From assembly GCA_003167365.1 (NCBI GenBank), contig PMTM01000007.1, positions 1 through 64,000 on the forward strand: a DNA stretch of 64,000 nucleotides. Direction: 5' to 3'. The position numbers and the translations under genes are program-made. Under the pieces are notes generated by a model that saw only the letters and a program-made list of their open reading frames with translations, ran no database searches and was not told the origin of the DNA. Position 1 is the stretch's first letter; each line of letters opens with the position of its first letter. Origin of the DNA: Spartobacteria bacterium. Its GTDB lineage: Bacteria > Verrucomicrobiota > Verrucomicrobiia > Chthoniobacterales > UBA10450. This document shows positions 1 through 8,285 of this stretch, piece by piece.

Positions 1-2
1 TC

Positions 3-584
3 GCTGAGCTAATCGCTCGCTCTAGGCGTTACAAAGTCACGCCGGAAAAAAGCATCCGCCCGTTCGATGCGCTCGCCGAATCGATCGCTTATCAGCAATT
101 TAGCGGCAAAGCCGCCGCGACAATCTGGGGCAGAGTTCGCGCGCTTTTTAAGGAAAAGTATCTCGATCCGAAATTGGTCCTGGAGACGCCGGATGAAACT
201 TTGCGCGCGGCCGGTTTATCACGCAGCAAAGTGGCCGCGCTCAAAGATCTGGCGGCGAAAACCCTCGACGGCACGGTTCCGTCGGCACGCGTCCTCGCTC
301 GTATGAGCGACGAAGAAATCATCGCGCGCCTCATCACCGTGCGCGGCATCGGTCGCTGGACCGCCGAGATGCTGTTGCTCTTCGATCTCGGACGGCCCGA
401 CGTCTGGCCGGTGGACGATTACGGCGTGCGCAAAGGTTTCGCGAAAACTTTTGGCCGCAGAAAACTTCCGACCCCGAAGCAACTCCGGAAGTTGGGCGAG
501 AAATGGCGTCCGTACCGCTCGGTCGCGGCCTGGTATTTCTGGCGCGCGCTGGACGCGCCCGAGAAAACGAATCGGTTCGATTAG
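3..584 (+). CDS. DNA-3-methyladenine glycosylase (AlkA-like, HhH-GPD), 5' end outside window
   Basis: Base-excision repair glycosylase that removes alkylated purines. The reading frame is open from base 3, so the start lies upstream of the window. Visible family marks are an N-terminal SIAYQQFSGKAA helix, a helix-hairpin-helix VRGIGRWTAEM, and PVDDYGVRKG, which holds the expected catalytic Asp. There is no C-terminal iron-sulfur Cys cluster, which separates it from the nth product encoded at 8282. The gene following on the same strand encodes an unrelated membrane protein. Family assignment is secure; the exact substrate range is inferred. Confidence 0.88.
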   Translation, partial: AELIARSRRYKVTPEKSIRPFDALAESIAYQQFSGKAAATIWGRVRALFKEKYLDPKLVLETPDETLRAAGLSRSKVAALKDLAAKTLDGTVPSARVLARMSDEEIIARLITVRGIGRWTAEMLLLFDLGRPDVWPVDDYGVRKGFAKTFGRRKLPTPKQLRKLGEKWRPYRSVAAWYFWRALDAPEKTNRFD

Positions 585-642
585 TTGCCGCGGCAACACG
601 CACATTGACTTCGGCACCGCGACTTACTAAAACGCCAGCGTT

Positions 643-1515
643 ATGGCGACCATTCACATTACTCGCGGGACAACGAGCCTCGGCACGTTTTCGGAAGAAG
701 AAGTGCGCGAAGGACTTCGCAGTGGACGTTTCGCTCTCACGGACCTGGGTTGGCGTGAGGGGATGGCAAGCTGGGAAGCGCTTTCAAAATTTCCGGAGTT
801 TGGCGGAGGCGCGTCTCCTCCTCCTGTAGCATCGACCATCGCACCATCGACCGCTGCGCCGAAGGCGGACGCACCGGCGCCGCGCAGTGGATTGCCCTGG
901 GAAAACCGTCAGGGCCGCCCGTTTTTAAGCGCGTTCATTGAAACTTTGCAGATGATTTTAAGCAGACCAGCCGAGGCTTTTACCGCCATGCGGCGTGAAG
1001 GCGGCTTGGTCGATCCGCTGCTTTATGTGCTAATCGGCGGGACCTTTGGTCTCATCGTTCATTTTATTTACAGATTCTTATTCATTTCACTCAACATTTT
1101 CGCGGACCGGAGCGATCCTTTCGCGCATTTAGGAATAGTAGGAATTGGATGGATTTTTCTGCTGATTTTCACACCGGTTCTCATTGTCATCGGGGTTTTT
1201 ATCAACGCGGCGATCATTCATCTGTGTTTGATGCTCGTTGGCGGGGCGAAGCAATCATTTGAAACCACGTTTCGGGTTATTTGTTTCACATGTGGATCGG
1301 TCTATCCCCTGCTGATTGTTCCGGTTTGTGGTAGCCTCATCGTCGGCATTTGGGGTCTGGTTTTGTATTGCATCGGTTTGGCGCGCGCGCACGAAACCGA
1401 CACTGGCCGCGCGGTTCTGGCGGTGCTCCTGCCTCTGATTTTGTGCTGCGGCGGCCTATTTTTGCTGATCATGTTGGGTGCGTTCGGCGCCATGACCGCG
1501 CTTTCGCATCATTGA
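643..1515 (+). CDS. GYF_2-domain membrane protein with Yip1-like C-terminus
   Basis: 290 aa. Residues 1-50 match the GYF_2 (DUF4339) pattern, with LGTFSEEEV, a conserved W and the GMASWEAL end. A Pro/Ala-rich linker follows (about 60-90), then roughly five hydrophobic segments (about 125-285) typical of Yip1-like integral membrane proteins. This combination is frequent in Verrucomicrobia and Planctomycetes. The GYF_2 module is thought to mediate protein contacts; the actual role is unknown. The next gene begins 9 bp downstream on the same strand, so the two may be co-transcribed. Confidence 0.75.
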   Translation: MATIHITRGTTSLGTFSEEEVREGLRSGRFALTDLGWREGMASWEALSKFPEFGGGASPPPVASTIAPSTAAPKADAPAPRSGLPWENRQGRPFLSAFIETLQMILSRPAEAFTAMRREGGLVDPLLYVLIGGTFGLIVHFIYRFLFISLNIFADRSDPFAHLGIVGIGWIFLLIFTPVLIVIGVFINAAIIHLCLMLVGGAKQSFETTFRVICFTCGSVYPLLIVPVCGSLIVGIWGLVLYCIGLARAHETDTGRAVLAVLLPLILCCGGLFLLIMLGAFGAMTALSHH

Positions 1516-1524
1516 CCGCGAGCG

Positions 1525-1947
1525 ATGCAGTTCTTACGCCGTCGTCTCGCTCCGGGTGAGACGGACCATGAACTGCTTTGGCTGAGTGTATCGGCGGGAT
1601 CGCTCGCGTGCGCGGCGGTTTGGCTTGCCCTGGGTTTGCCGTGGCCGCGCTGCGTATTCCACGATCTCACCGGATTACCATGCCTAACTTGTGGCGCGAC
1701 GCGGTGCACGATCGCGTTTTTGCATGGGAATTTCCTCGCCGCGTGGACTTGGAATCCTTTGGCCTTTCTCGCTCTAGGCGGCGTGGCGCTATTTGATCTT
1801 TATGCTCTCATTGTTCTCGTCTTCCGCGCGCCGCGTTTGCGAATTGTCGCGTTCACACGACGGGCAAAAAACTTCGCGCGACTCGCGGCGGTCGCCACAC
1901 TCGCGCTCAATTGGATTTTTCTGCTGTCGCACTGGCGTGATTTCTAA
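1525..1947 (+). CDS. DUF2752 family membrane protein
   Basis: 140 aa with about three membrane segments. The signature FHDLTGLPCLTCGATR (residues 45-60) is the DUF2752 hallmark of paired Cys and a TCG.TR motif. Members occur widely in Bacteroidetes and Verrucomicrobia; no biochemical role is established. It lies 9 bp after the GYF/Yip1 gene, suggesting an operon. Its last 4 bp overlap the end of the convergent M23 peptidase gene. Confidence 0.8.
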   Translation: MQFLRRRLAPGETDHELLWLSVSAGSLACAAVWLALGLPWPRCVFHDLTGLPCLTCGATRCTIAFLHGNFLAAWTWNPLAFLALGGVALFDLYALIVLVFRAPRLRIVAFTRRAKNFARLAAVATLALNWIFLLSHWRDF

Positions 1948-2621
1948 CGAATTGGTCGTCGTCCCACATCGTCCAATGGCGCGCCGCGATGCTGCTCGAT
2001 GAATGCGGTCGGATTGAGCCAGCCGCGAGTGTCTTCACGATAACCCGGACCGATGAACGGCGTGATGAACTCGCGCATCTCGAAATGCAGATGCGCGAAA
2101 TAGCGGCCGTTAGCCGTCCCGACGGTCGCGATCTGTTGGCCGCGGCGGACGTCATCGCCAACGTGCACAAGCATCGACTCGACGTGCCCGTAATACGACT
2201 GCACGTACTTTCGTTCGCCATTCTCAATGTACGCGTGCAGCACAATAACCACGTTGCCCCAGCCCGGGCCGGCGGCGCGCGCCAGCAGGACGCGTCCATC
2301 CGCTACCACGTAAATCGGATCACCGAGATCGCTGTTTTCACCGCCAATACCGTTTAGGTCGTCACCGAGGTGGCGATTCTCGGTGAAACGTTGCGCGTTG
2401 TACGACATCGCGCCGTTTTCACTTCCGAGCGGAAAATCGAAGCGCGTCGCGGTTGGAATGGAAGCGAGCTCAAGCGGCGAAAGAAGTTGAAAGGCTGGAT
2501 CGAGTTTCTTCGGGCGCGTCAACTCCGGCCAAAGTTTGATGAAGAGGGTGGCGAGAAATGCAATCGCAAACACGGACAAGATCGACAATGCGAACTTCAG
2601 GCTGGCGATTCGCAATTTCAT
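1944..2621 (-). CDS. M23 family zinc metallopeptidase (LytM-like)
   Basis: 225 aa from ATG at 2621. A GTG at 2630 is also in frame but lies inside an inverted repeat, so the ATG is preferred. An N-terminal membrane anchor (about 10-30) is followed by the peptidase domain with HLGDD (zinc His plus Asp), YYGH and the final AHLHFE motif, which supply the expected zinc ligands and catalytic His. It is likely a cell-wall endopeptidase or regulator acting outside the cytoplasmic membrane. It is transcribed away from the epimerase gene. Confidence 0.88.
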   Translation of the reverse strand: MKLRIASLKFALSILSVFAIAFLATLFIKLWPELTRPKKLDPAFQLLSPLELASIPTATRFDFPLGSENGAMSYNAQRFTENRHLGDDLNGIGGENSDLGDPIYVVADGRVLLARAAGPGWGNVVIVLHAYIENGERKYVQSYYGHVESMLVHVGDDVRRGQQIATVGTANGRYFAHLHFEMREFITPFIGPGYREDTRGWLNPTAFIEQHRGAPLDDVGRRPIR

Positions 2622-2624
2622 TCG

Positions 2625-2716
2625 AGCCACAGATTAACACGGATCAAACACAGATAAGAAATGCATACGGTTCCAATCGGAAATCTGTGTCGATCTATGC
2701 TTATCTGTGGCTAATC
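2625..2716. repeat. Imperfect inverted repeat with CACAGAT arms
   Basis: Arm 1 (2625-2660) begins AGCCACAGATTAACACGG. Arm 2 (2681-2716), read on the opposite strand, begins AGCCACAGATAAGCATAG. Both arms contain ACACAGAT further in. The pair sits between the divergent M23 and epimerase genes and reaches to within 8 bp of the epimerase ATG. It could form a long hairpin or be a mobile repeat; function unknown. Confidence 0.7.
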
Positions 2717-2723
2717 TAAGGGA

Positions 2724-3671
2724 ATGCGGATTCTCGTCACCGGCGGCGCGGGTTTCATCGGTTCTCATCTGGTTGAGAAATTACTCGCGACTGGACACAG
2801 CGTCGCCATCCTCGACGACTTCAACGATTATTACGATCCGAAAATCAAGCGTGAAAACATCGTTGGCGTTTTGAAAGACGTCGCTGTTTACCATGTCGAT
2901 CTTCGCGAAAACGGCGCGGTGCGGGATTTGTTTCACCGGGAAAAATTCGAAACCGTGGTGCACCTGGCTGCGCGCGCGGGCGTTCGTCCATCGATTCAGC
3001 ATCCGCAGCTTTATTACGACACCAACGTCAACGGCACGCTTCATCTTCTGGAAGCGGCACGCATGACCGGCGTTGGGCGCTTCATTTTCGCATCGAGTTC
3101 TTCCGTCTACGGCATGGCCAAGACGGTTCCGTTCTCGGAAGACTTGCATCTTACCCAGACGATCAGTCCGTACGCCGCGACCAAGATTTCCGGCGAATTC
3201 CTCTGTTCCACTTACTCGCATCTTTACCAAATGCGGGTCGTCGCGTTGCGTTACTTCACCGTTTATGGCCCGCGCCAGCGTCCCGATCTTGCGATCCATC
3301 AATTCGCTAAGCGGATTCATGCCGGTAATCCGATCGATCAATTTGGCGATGGCACAACGCGTCGCGATTACACTTACATCGACGATATCGTTCAAGGAAC
3401 GATCGCTGCGCTCGAATACAACGGACCGTTGTTCGACATTTTCAATCTGGGCGAAAGCGAAACGATTCAGCTCAAGGATTTGATTTCGGCGATCGAAAGC
3501 GCGCTGGGCAAGAAAGCGAAGATCAATCGTTTGCCCGAACAGCCGGGGGATGTGCTGCTAACGTGCGCGGATATTTCCAAAGCTCGGCGATTGCTCGGTT
3601 ATAAACCAACGACGCAGCTTAACGAAGGTCTGCCCCGTTTCATCGATTGGTTCTTAACCAAGGTAGCGTAA
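2724..3671 (+). CDS. NAD-dependent epimerase, UDP-glucuronate 4-epimerase-like
   Basis: 315 aa extended short-chain dehydrogenase. The nucleotide site GGAGFIGSH is at 7-15, the SSSSVYG strand at 124-130, and the catalytic Tyr150/Lys154 pair in SPYAATKISGE. The LDDFNDYYDPKIKREN stretch (30-45) is typical of UDP-glucuronate/UDP-galacturonate epimerases rather than GalE. It would supply nucleotide sugars for surface polysaccharide. The stop codon TAA lies within a palindromic repeat that starts at 3663, so the last Val-Ala are repeat-encoded. A sulfotransferase gene follows 60 bp later. Confidence 0.85.
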   Translation: MRILVTGGAGFIGSHLVEKLLATGHSVAILDDFNDYYDPKIKRENIVGVLKDVAVYHVDLRENGAVRDLFHREKFETVVHLAARAGVRPSIQHPQLYYDTNVNGTLHLLEAARMTGVGRFIFASSSSVYGMAKTVPFSEDLHLTQTISPYAATKISGEFLCSTYSHLYQMRVVALRYFTVYGPRQRPDLAIHQFAKRIHAGNPIDQFGDGTTRRDYTYIDDIVQGTIAALEYNGPLFDIFNLGESETIQLKDLISAIESALGKKAKINRLPEQPGDVLLTCADISKARRLLGYKPTTQLNEGLPRFIDWFLTKVA

Positions 3672-3718
3672 GCCTCCGGCTTGTGCCTTACCGGTCGCAG
3701 GCGAGACGCTTGTGCTAC
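3663..3718. repeat. gtag...ctac palindromic repeat (copy 1)
   Basis: Starts GTAGCGTAAGCC and ends CGCTTGTGCTAC. It overlaps the last codons of the epimerase. Same subtype as the copy at 50450-50506 (GTAGCGCAAGCC...GCTTGCTCTAC). Confidence 0.65.
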
Positions 3719-3731
3719 TTTTTAAACCGCG

Positions 3732-4742
3732 ATGAATTCATCAACCCCGTTGCCGTTTGAGCAACGCGCCTGCTTTGTCGCCGGCCAGGCCAAATCCGGC
3801 ACCACGTTGCTGACCGCTTTGCTCGACAATCACCCGGAGTTGCTCGTGCTGCCGGAAGAGACCGCGTATTTTCCGACTGTCCTGACAAAATACGGATCGC
3901 GCGGCCGGCGCGCGCAGTTCGATTACCTCACCACGGAATCCCGCTCGAACGTGCTCTTCGGCGGTACCTCCAGGCGCGGCAAACGCGATTACTCTGATTT
4001 TCCCCGGGCAAGCCTTCTCAACACATTCGAACACGCCGCTTTCGATCCTGCCAAGATCGACCGCGATCTTTTGGTATTAATGGCCGAATCCTACGCAACG
4101 ACTCTCGGTCTTTCGCTCGACCGCATCAAAAGATGGGTCGAAAAGACGCCAGCCAATCGCGATCACGTCCCGGCGATTCTTTCCCGATTTCCGCACGCAA
4201 AGATTTTGGTCACGATGCGCGATCCCCGCGCGATTCTCGCGGCGCAAATCGCGTTGACTGCGAGAAAGGCGAGAAATTTTTCCGTTTACTATGTGATCGC
4301 GCATTGGCGCGCGGCGGCGAAGCTCGCGAAACGCGTGTTGAATGGCGAGGTGGTTGGATTGGTTGTTCCGTACGAGCAACTCGCGCGTGAACCGTCGATC
4401 TCGATGAAAAGAGTCTGCGATTACCTCGAAATCGCGTTCGACTCGGAAACCGTGCTCACGCCAACGAAGGCGGGTCTTTCCTGGTCCGGCAATTCCGCCT
4501 CGCAGGCCGATTTCTCCCAGATCAGTGCTGAGCCGATCAATCGCTGGGAGCGCGAGTTGTCTGAGGACGAGATCGGATGGGTTGAGTGGCATTGCCGCGA
4601 TCTCATGTCTGAATTTGGATATGAGCTTCGGCTTGAGGGTCGTGCCTTGCGCCATTGGACGAAACCGATTCGCGGCGAGCGACCGCGCGAGTATTTGAAG
4701 TCGCGTGCTTACTCGTTGCGAGACGATTGGATCCGCCGCTAG
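3732..4742 (+). CDS. Sulfotransferase family protein
   Basis: 336 aa. The PAPS 5'-phosphosulfate loop GQAKSGTTLLTALLDNHPEL starts at residue 18, and a 3'-phosphate loop LVTMRDPRAILAAQ is at about 159-172. Both are hallmarks of the sulfotransferase family. It probably transfers sulfate from PAPS to a glycan or other acceptor; the substrate is unknown. Proximity to the upstream uronate-type epimerase suggests a surface polysaccharide role, but that link is inference. Start ATG is the first in frame after the repeat. Confidence 0.85.
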   Translation: MNSSTPLPFEQRACFVAGQAKSGTTLLTALLDNHPELLVLPEETAYFPTVLTKYGSRGRRAQFDYLTTESRSNVLFGGTSRRGKRDYSDFPRASLLNTFEHAAFDPAKIDRDLLVLMAESYATTLGLSLDRIKRWVEKTPANRDHVPAILSRFPHAKILVTMRDPRAILAAQIALTARKARNFSVYYVIAHWRAAAKLAKRVLNGEVVGLVVPYEQLAREPSISMKRVCDYLEIAFDSETVLTPTKAGLSWSGNSASQADFSQISAEPINRWERELSEDEIGWVEWHCRDLMSEFGYELRLEGRALRHWTKPIRGERPREYLKSRAYSLRDDWIRR

Positions 4743-5131
4743 GATCGACGTCTTACTAGTGGAGACAGCGCGTTGGCTGTTCGGATCCAGCGGCGTGGCA
4801 TCCCTACCGCCATTTTCCTTATACTTGCAATCGGCTAGGCGCGGGCGATAATCCCGGCCAGATGTCGGGAATCTTCTTCGATGATCCGGACCTCCGCTTC
4901 TAACAACGACTCAGATTTTTGTGATTATGATGCGAACTTTTGCATCTTGGCTGTTTCGTTGGCCAACCATGGCGGTTTACGGTTCGAGACGAGTTCATTT
5001 CCAGCATGACAGGACGGAGTTTCCGATGGCGTGGCCGAGTGCTTGCAATTTTAAAGGTTCGCGCGCCGCGGACTGTGCATCAATCGATGCGCTCCGCCCA
5101 TTTTTTAACTGGGTAAAATTCAAGGATATAT
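4743..5131. other. 389-bp gap between sulfotransferase and RNA-binding protein genes
   Basis: Holds a degenerate palindromic element (about 4756-4806, CTAGTGGAGACAGCG to ATCCCTAC). No RNA gene or convincing coding sequence was seen. A possible reading frame from 4921 overlaps the RNA-binding protein gene and has no protein-like composition. The last 60 bp probably form the leader of the RNA-binding protein gene. Confidence 0.5.
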
Positions 5132-5629
5132 ATGAGACCTCATTCATCCGGGAGAGGCGGCCGGCGTTCGCGCGGCGGATCCCGCCGGCGCGGCGATCGT
5201 CCGCGTTATCAAGACGCGGGCGCGAAAGCTCCCAAGAAAACATTCTGGCAGCGACTGGCTGCATTTTTCGGAAACGGACAAAAAAAGCAGAAGCCGATGC
5301 AGGCGGGGCGCAACGGCACGCAGCCATCGCGTCCAGCGCGCAAACCTGAAGCGATCGAAGTCACTTCACCGCGTCTTTACGTCGGCAATTTGTCGTTCGA
5401 CGCCACGGAGAGCGATCTCTTCGAATTGTTCAACGGTGTTGGCCATGTGCAAAACGCCGAGGTCGTGAGCTACCGGCACAATCAGCGCTCGAAAGGATTC
5501 GCTTTCGTGCATATGCAAACGGTCGACGAAGCGAAACGCGCGGTGGACGAATTGCATGACAAAGAGTTCCTCGGTCGCAAGCTCGTCGTGAGCGGCGCGA
5601 AAACGAGCGAGCATCAGCCGCGAGATTAA
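5132..5629 (+). CDS. RRM-type RNA-binding protein
   Basis: 165 aa. A basic Arg/Gly-rich N-terminus (1-75) precedes a single RNA recognition motif with RNP2 LYVGNL (82-87) and RNP1 KGFAFVHM (121-128). Similar single-RRM proteins in cyanobacteria and Verrucomicrobia bind RNA, often in cold response, but nothing here proves the role. An AAGGA ribosome site at 5122-5126 sits 5 bp before the ATG. A strong terminator follows directly, so it is probably a single-gene transcript. Confidence 0.88.
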   Translation: MRPHSSGRGGRRSRGGSRRRGDRPRYQDAGAKAPKKTFWQRLAAFFGNGQKKQKPMQAGRNGTQPSRPARKPEAIEVTSPRLYVGNLSFDATESDLFELFNGVGHVQNAEVVSYRHNQRSKGFAFVHMQTVDEAKRAVDELHDKEFLGRKLVVSGAKTSEHQPRD

Positions 5630-5646
5630 ATAACTAGTTGGTTTTC

Positions 5647-5692
5647 AATCGGGAGATGTTGCGCTTTGGGCGGGCATCTCCCGATTTTGTTT
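5647..5692 (+). terminator. Rho-independent terminator after the RRM gene
   Basis: A perfect 12-bp stem, AATCGGGAGATG (5647-5658) with CATCTCCCGATT (5675-5686), has a 16-nt loop and is followed by TTGTTTG. It is placed 17 bp after the stop codon. Confidence 0.88.
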
Positions 5693-5694
5693 GT

Positions 5695-5752
5695 GTAGAG
5701 CGCGTGTTCTCACGCGAAGCTAAGAATTGCGGCTGGGGATAGCCGCCACTAC
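5695..5752. repeat. gtag...ctac palindromic repeat (copy 2)
   Basis: Two nested inverted pairs (GCGCGTG...CACGCG and GCGGCT...AGCCGC) between GTAG and CTAC ends. It fills the space between the terminator and miaA. Confidence 0.7.
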
Positions 5753-5761
5753 ACCTGATTT

Positions 5762-6670
5762 GTGAGGAATGTCTTTTTCATCGTCGGCCCGACCGCTACA
5801 GGAAAATCTGAGCTCGCCGCGGACGTAGCGCGCGCGATCGGCGCGGAAATTGTCAACGCAGACGCGTTTCAAATTTATCGTGGCCTCGATCTTCTCACGG
5901 CGAAACCCGACGCGGCCACGTTAGTAAAAGCGCCGCATCACTTGCTCGGGACGATGCCGATCTTTGAAGAGATGAACGCGGAAAAGTTTCGCCGCGAAGC
6001 ATTGCGCGTCATCGAAGAAATTCACGCACGGGAGAAATTGGCCATTATCGTTGGCGGCAGCGGTCTCTACATCAAGGCGCTGACGCACGGTTTGTCCGCC
6101 GCGTCGGCGCCCGATCCGAAACTGCGGGCAGAGCTTGATGAGTTAACGCTTGAGCAGTTGCGAAGCCGGCTGGTCGATCTTGATCCGAAAATCGCGGGCA
6201 AGATCGATATGAAGAATCGACGCCGGATTGTGCGCGCGCTGGAAATTTGTTTGGCTACGGGCAAAACTGTAGCCGCGGTCGCTGACCGCGGCCCGCGACC
6301 ACCGGTCGCGGCTACACCAGACGGCGTATTTGTTTTTCGAAACCGCGAGGAGCTTCATGCGCGAATCAATCAGCGCGTGGAAGCGATGTTTGAAAAAGGC
6401 GTGATCGAAGAAGTGCGAGCAATTGCGGAGGTTGGAGCGACGGCGGCCAAGACAATCGGCTTGCGCGAAATTCGCGAACATCTCGAAGGGAAGACGTCGA
6501 TTTCGCAATGCATTGCCGCCATTCAACAGGGAACCCGCCGTTATGCCAAAAGGCAATTGACCTGGTTCCGTCACCAAACTAGCTTCGAACAGCTGAACTT
6601 ATCGCTTCTAACTCACGAAGAAGCCGCCGAAGGGATTTCGCAACGAGCGTCGCTCGTAGCCAAGGGATGA
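5762..6670 (+). CDS. miaA: tRNA dimethylallyltransferase
   Basis: 302 aa, GTG start. It adds a dimethylallyl group to N6 of A37 in tRNAs that read UNN codons. P-loop GPTATGKSE is at 9-17, followed by NADAFQIYRGLD and GGSGLYIKAL, all typical of MiaA. The C-terminus has RRYAKRQLTWFRHQ. Residues 170-186 (VAAVADRGPRPPVAATP) are encoded by a copy of the gtag...ctac palindrome sitting in frame, in the region between the conserved RRIVRALEI and the RINQRV segments where MiaA proteins vary. The stop overlaps the hflX ATG (ATGA), giving a miaA-hflX operon. Confidence 0.93.
   Translation: MRNVFFIVGPTATGKSELAADVARAIGAEIVNADAFQIYRGLDLLTAKPDAATLVKAPHHLLGTMPIFEEMNAEKFRREALRVIEEIHAREKLAIIVGGSGLYIKALTHGLSAASAPDPKLRAELDELTLEQLRSRLVDLDPKIAGKIDMKNRRRIVRALEICLATGKTVAAVADRGPRPPVAATPDGVFVFRNREELHARINQRVEAMFEKGVIEEVRAIAEVGATAAKTIGLREIREHLEGKTSISQCIAAIQQGTRRYAKRQLTWFRHQTSFEQLNLSLLTHEEAAEGISQRASLVAKG
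6269..6315. repeat. gtag...ctac palindromic repeat inside miaA (copy 3)
   Basis: 47 bp, GTAGCCGCGGTCGCTGACC at the left and CCGGTCGCGGCTAC at the right, lying in frame in miaA. The flank CTACACCAGACGGC is shared with the intergenic copy at 26280-26340. Confidence 0.75.
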
Positions 6671-7938
6671 TCGAGACACGCCCGCAAAAAACACACGAGC
6701 GCGCAATCCTGATTGGACTGGAACACGGAGGTGTTTCGAAATGGGATTTGCGCGATTCGATGGAAGAACTAGCGGAGCTGGCCCATTCGGCCGGTGCGGA
6801 AGTGGTTGATACGGTCACGCAAAAATTACAGAAACCGACCGCGCCTTATTACATCGGCAAGGGCAAAGCCGAATCGATCAAGGATTCCATCCAAGATCGA
6901 CAAGTGACTTCGGTGATTTTCGATGACGAACTTTCACCGGCGCAGGGGCGCAATTTGGAAACCTTGCTCGCGCGCAAAGTTCTCGATCGTACGCAACTGA
7001 TTCTCGACATTTTCGCGCAACGCGCGCGCAGCCGTGAGGGCCGCTTGCAGATCGAGCTCGCGCAGTTGCAATATCTTTTGCCGCGGCTAACTCGGATGTG
7101 GCATCACCTCTCGCGGCAGACCGGCGGTATCGGCACACGCGGTCCCGGTGAAACGCAGTTGGAAGTCGATCGTCGCCGCGTCCAGGAACGGATCTCGCGT
7201 TTGGAACGCGAACTCGAATCCGTGCGCAGAACCCGCGCGGTGCAACGGCAAGGCCGCAAGCGTCATCAATGGCCGGTCGCGGCGGTGGTTGGTTACACGA
7301 ACGCGGGCAAATCGACCCTGCTAAATTTGCTCACCGGCGCGGATGTCGTGGCCGCGGACAAACTTTTCGCCACGCTCGATCCGACCACTCGGAGTTTTAC
7401 TTTGCCGAACAAGCAGCGTGTCCTGCTCACCGACACGGTCGGTTTTCTGCGGAAACTTCCGCACACATTGATCGAGTCGTTCAAAGCGACGCTCGAGGAA
7501 GTAAGCGAAGCCGACTTACTGATTCACGTTGTCGATCTTAGCCATCCGCGCGTGGACGAACAGATGGAAGCGGTCGATAAAGTAATCAAAGAACTCGACG
7601 CATTTGGAAAACAGACGCTGATTGTTTTTAACAAGATCGACAATCTGGCGAACAGGGAGCTGGCGGAAGCTTATGTGAGCAGGTTCCACAACAGCGTCGC
7701 GATCTCCGCGCGCACCGGCGAAGGCGTGAGCAAACTCGTGAGCGCCTTGCAAGAGGCGCTTAGTTCCTGGCGATTGCGGTTACAGTTTCGCCTTCCCGCG
7801 AAAGAATCGGCATTGATGGCCGAAATTCATCGCGTCGGCCACGTGCTTGAGTTGCGTTACGAAGACGAGAACGCGTTGATTGTCGCGCATGTTCCGCCGC
7901 ATCTCGAAGCGAAGCTCGCGCCGTTCTCTGAACCGTAG
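6667..7938 (+). CDS. hflX: GTPase HflX
   Basis: 423 aa. The N-terminal HflX domain contains YYIGKGKAE and FDDELSPAQGRNLE; a Gly-rich GGIGTRGPGETQLE segment then leads to the GTPase with G1 GYTNAGKST (209-217), G3 DTVGF and G4 NKID. HflX is a ribosome-binding GTPase that splits stalled or stress-inactive 70S ribosomes. The ATG overlaps the miaA stop, so translational coupling is likely. A palindromic repeat starts just after the stop. Confidence 0.93.
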   Translation: MIETRPQKTHERAILIGLEHGGVSKWDLRDSMEELAELAHSAGAEVVDTVTQKLQKPTAPYYIGKGKAESIKDSIQDRQVTSVIFDDELSPAQGRNLETLLARKVLDRTQLILDIFAQRARSREGRLQIELAQLQYLLPRLTRMWHHLSRQTGGIGTRGPGETQLEVDRRRVQERISRLERELESVRRTRAVQRQGRKRHQWPVAAVVGYTNAGKSTLLNLLTGADVVAADKLFATLDPTTRSFTLPNKQRVLLTDTVGFLRKLPHTLIESFKATLEEVSEADLLIHVVDLSHPRVDEQMEAVDKVIKELDAFGKQTLIVFNKIDNLANRELAEAYVSRFHNSVAISARTGEGVSKLVSALQEALSSWRLRLQFRLPAKESALMAEIHRVGHVLELRYEDENALIVAHVPPHLEAKLAPFSEP

Positions 7939-7940
7939 TT

Positions 7941-7990
7941 GTAGCCACCGGCCTGTTGCCGTTTCTGACGGCGCATAGCGCTGCGGCTAC
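7941..7990. repeat. gtag...ctac palindromic repeat (copy 4)
   Basis: GTAGCCACCGGCCTG to GCTGCGGCTAC, 3 bp after the hflX stop. Its presence is why an upstream in-frame ATG at 7956 is not used as start of the following gene. Confidence 0.6.
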
Positions 7991-8033
7991 ATCCATATTG
8001 CGCGTCTCCGCGCGTTCGAGCATCTTGCGCGCG

Positions 8034-8285
8034 ATGAAGCTGATGCGGCGAATCTTGACGCGTGCCGGGCTCGATCGCGTGCCGCCGGCTGTGCGCAAGA
8101 TCGTGATCGCAGTCATTGGAGCGACGATTTTTCTCATCGGCGTTGCGCTGATCGTTTTGCCTGGGCCAGCGTTTATCGTCATTCCGATCGGCTTGAGCAT
8201 CCTCGCCAGTGAATTCATCTGGGCGCAACGGGTGATAAAGCGTGGTCGAATCTTCCTGGAGAAAGTTGTAAGAGTCGCAAAATGA
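8034..8285 (+). CDS. PGPGW-family small membrane protein
   Basis: 83 aa from ATG at 8034 (MKLMRRILTRAG). Two membrane segments flank LPGPAFIVIPIGLSILASEF, the PGPGW-family core. The earlier in-frame ATG at 7956 lies in a repeat and is rejected. The role is unknown. The last four bases overlap the nth start (ATGA), so the two genes are translationally coupled. Confidence 0.72.
   Translation: MKLMRRILTRAGLDRVPPAVRKIVIAVIGATIFLIGVALIVLPGPAFIVIPIGLSILASEFIWAQRVIKRGRIFLEKVVRVAK

Noticed and set aside
4921-5349. 142-codon open frame on the plus strand
   Set aside because: Overlaps the RRM gene in another frame and has random-looking composition with no family pattern.
7956-8033. Upstream start for the PGPGW gene
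   Set aside because: The extra 26 codons lie in a palindromic repeat; ATG at 8034 gives the normal protein.
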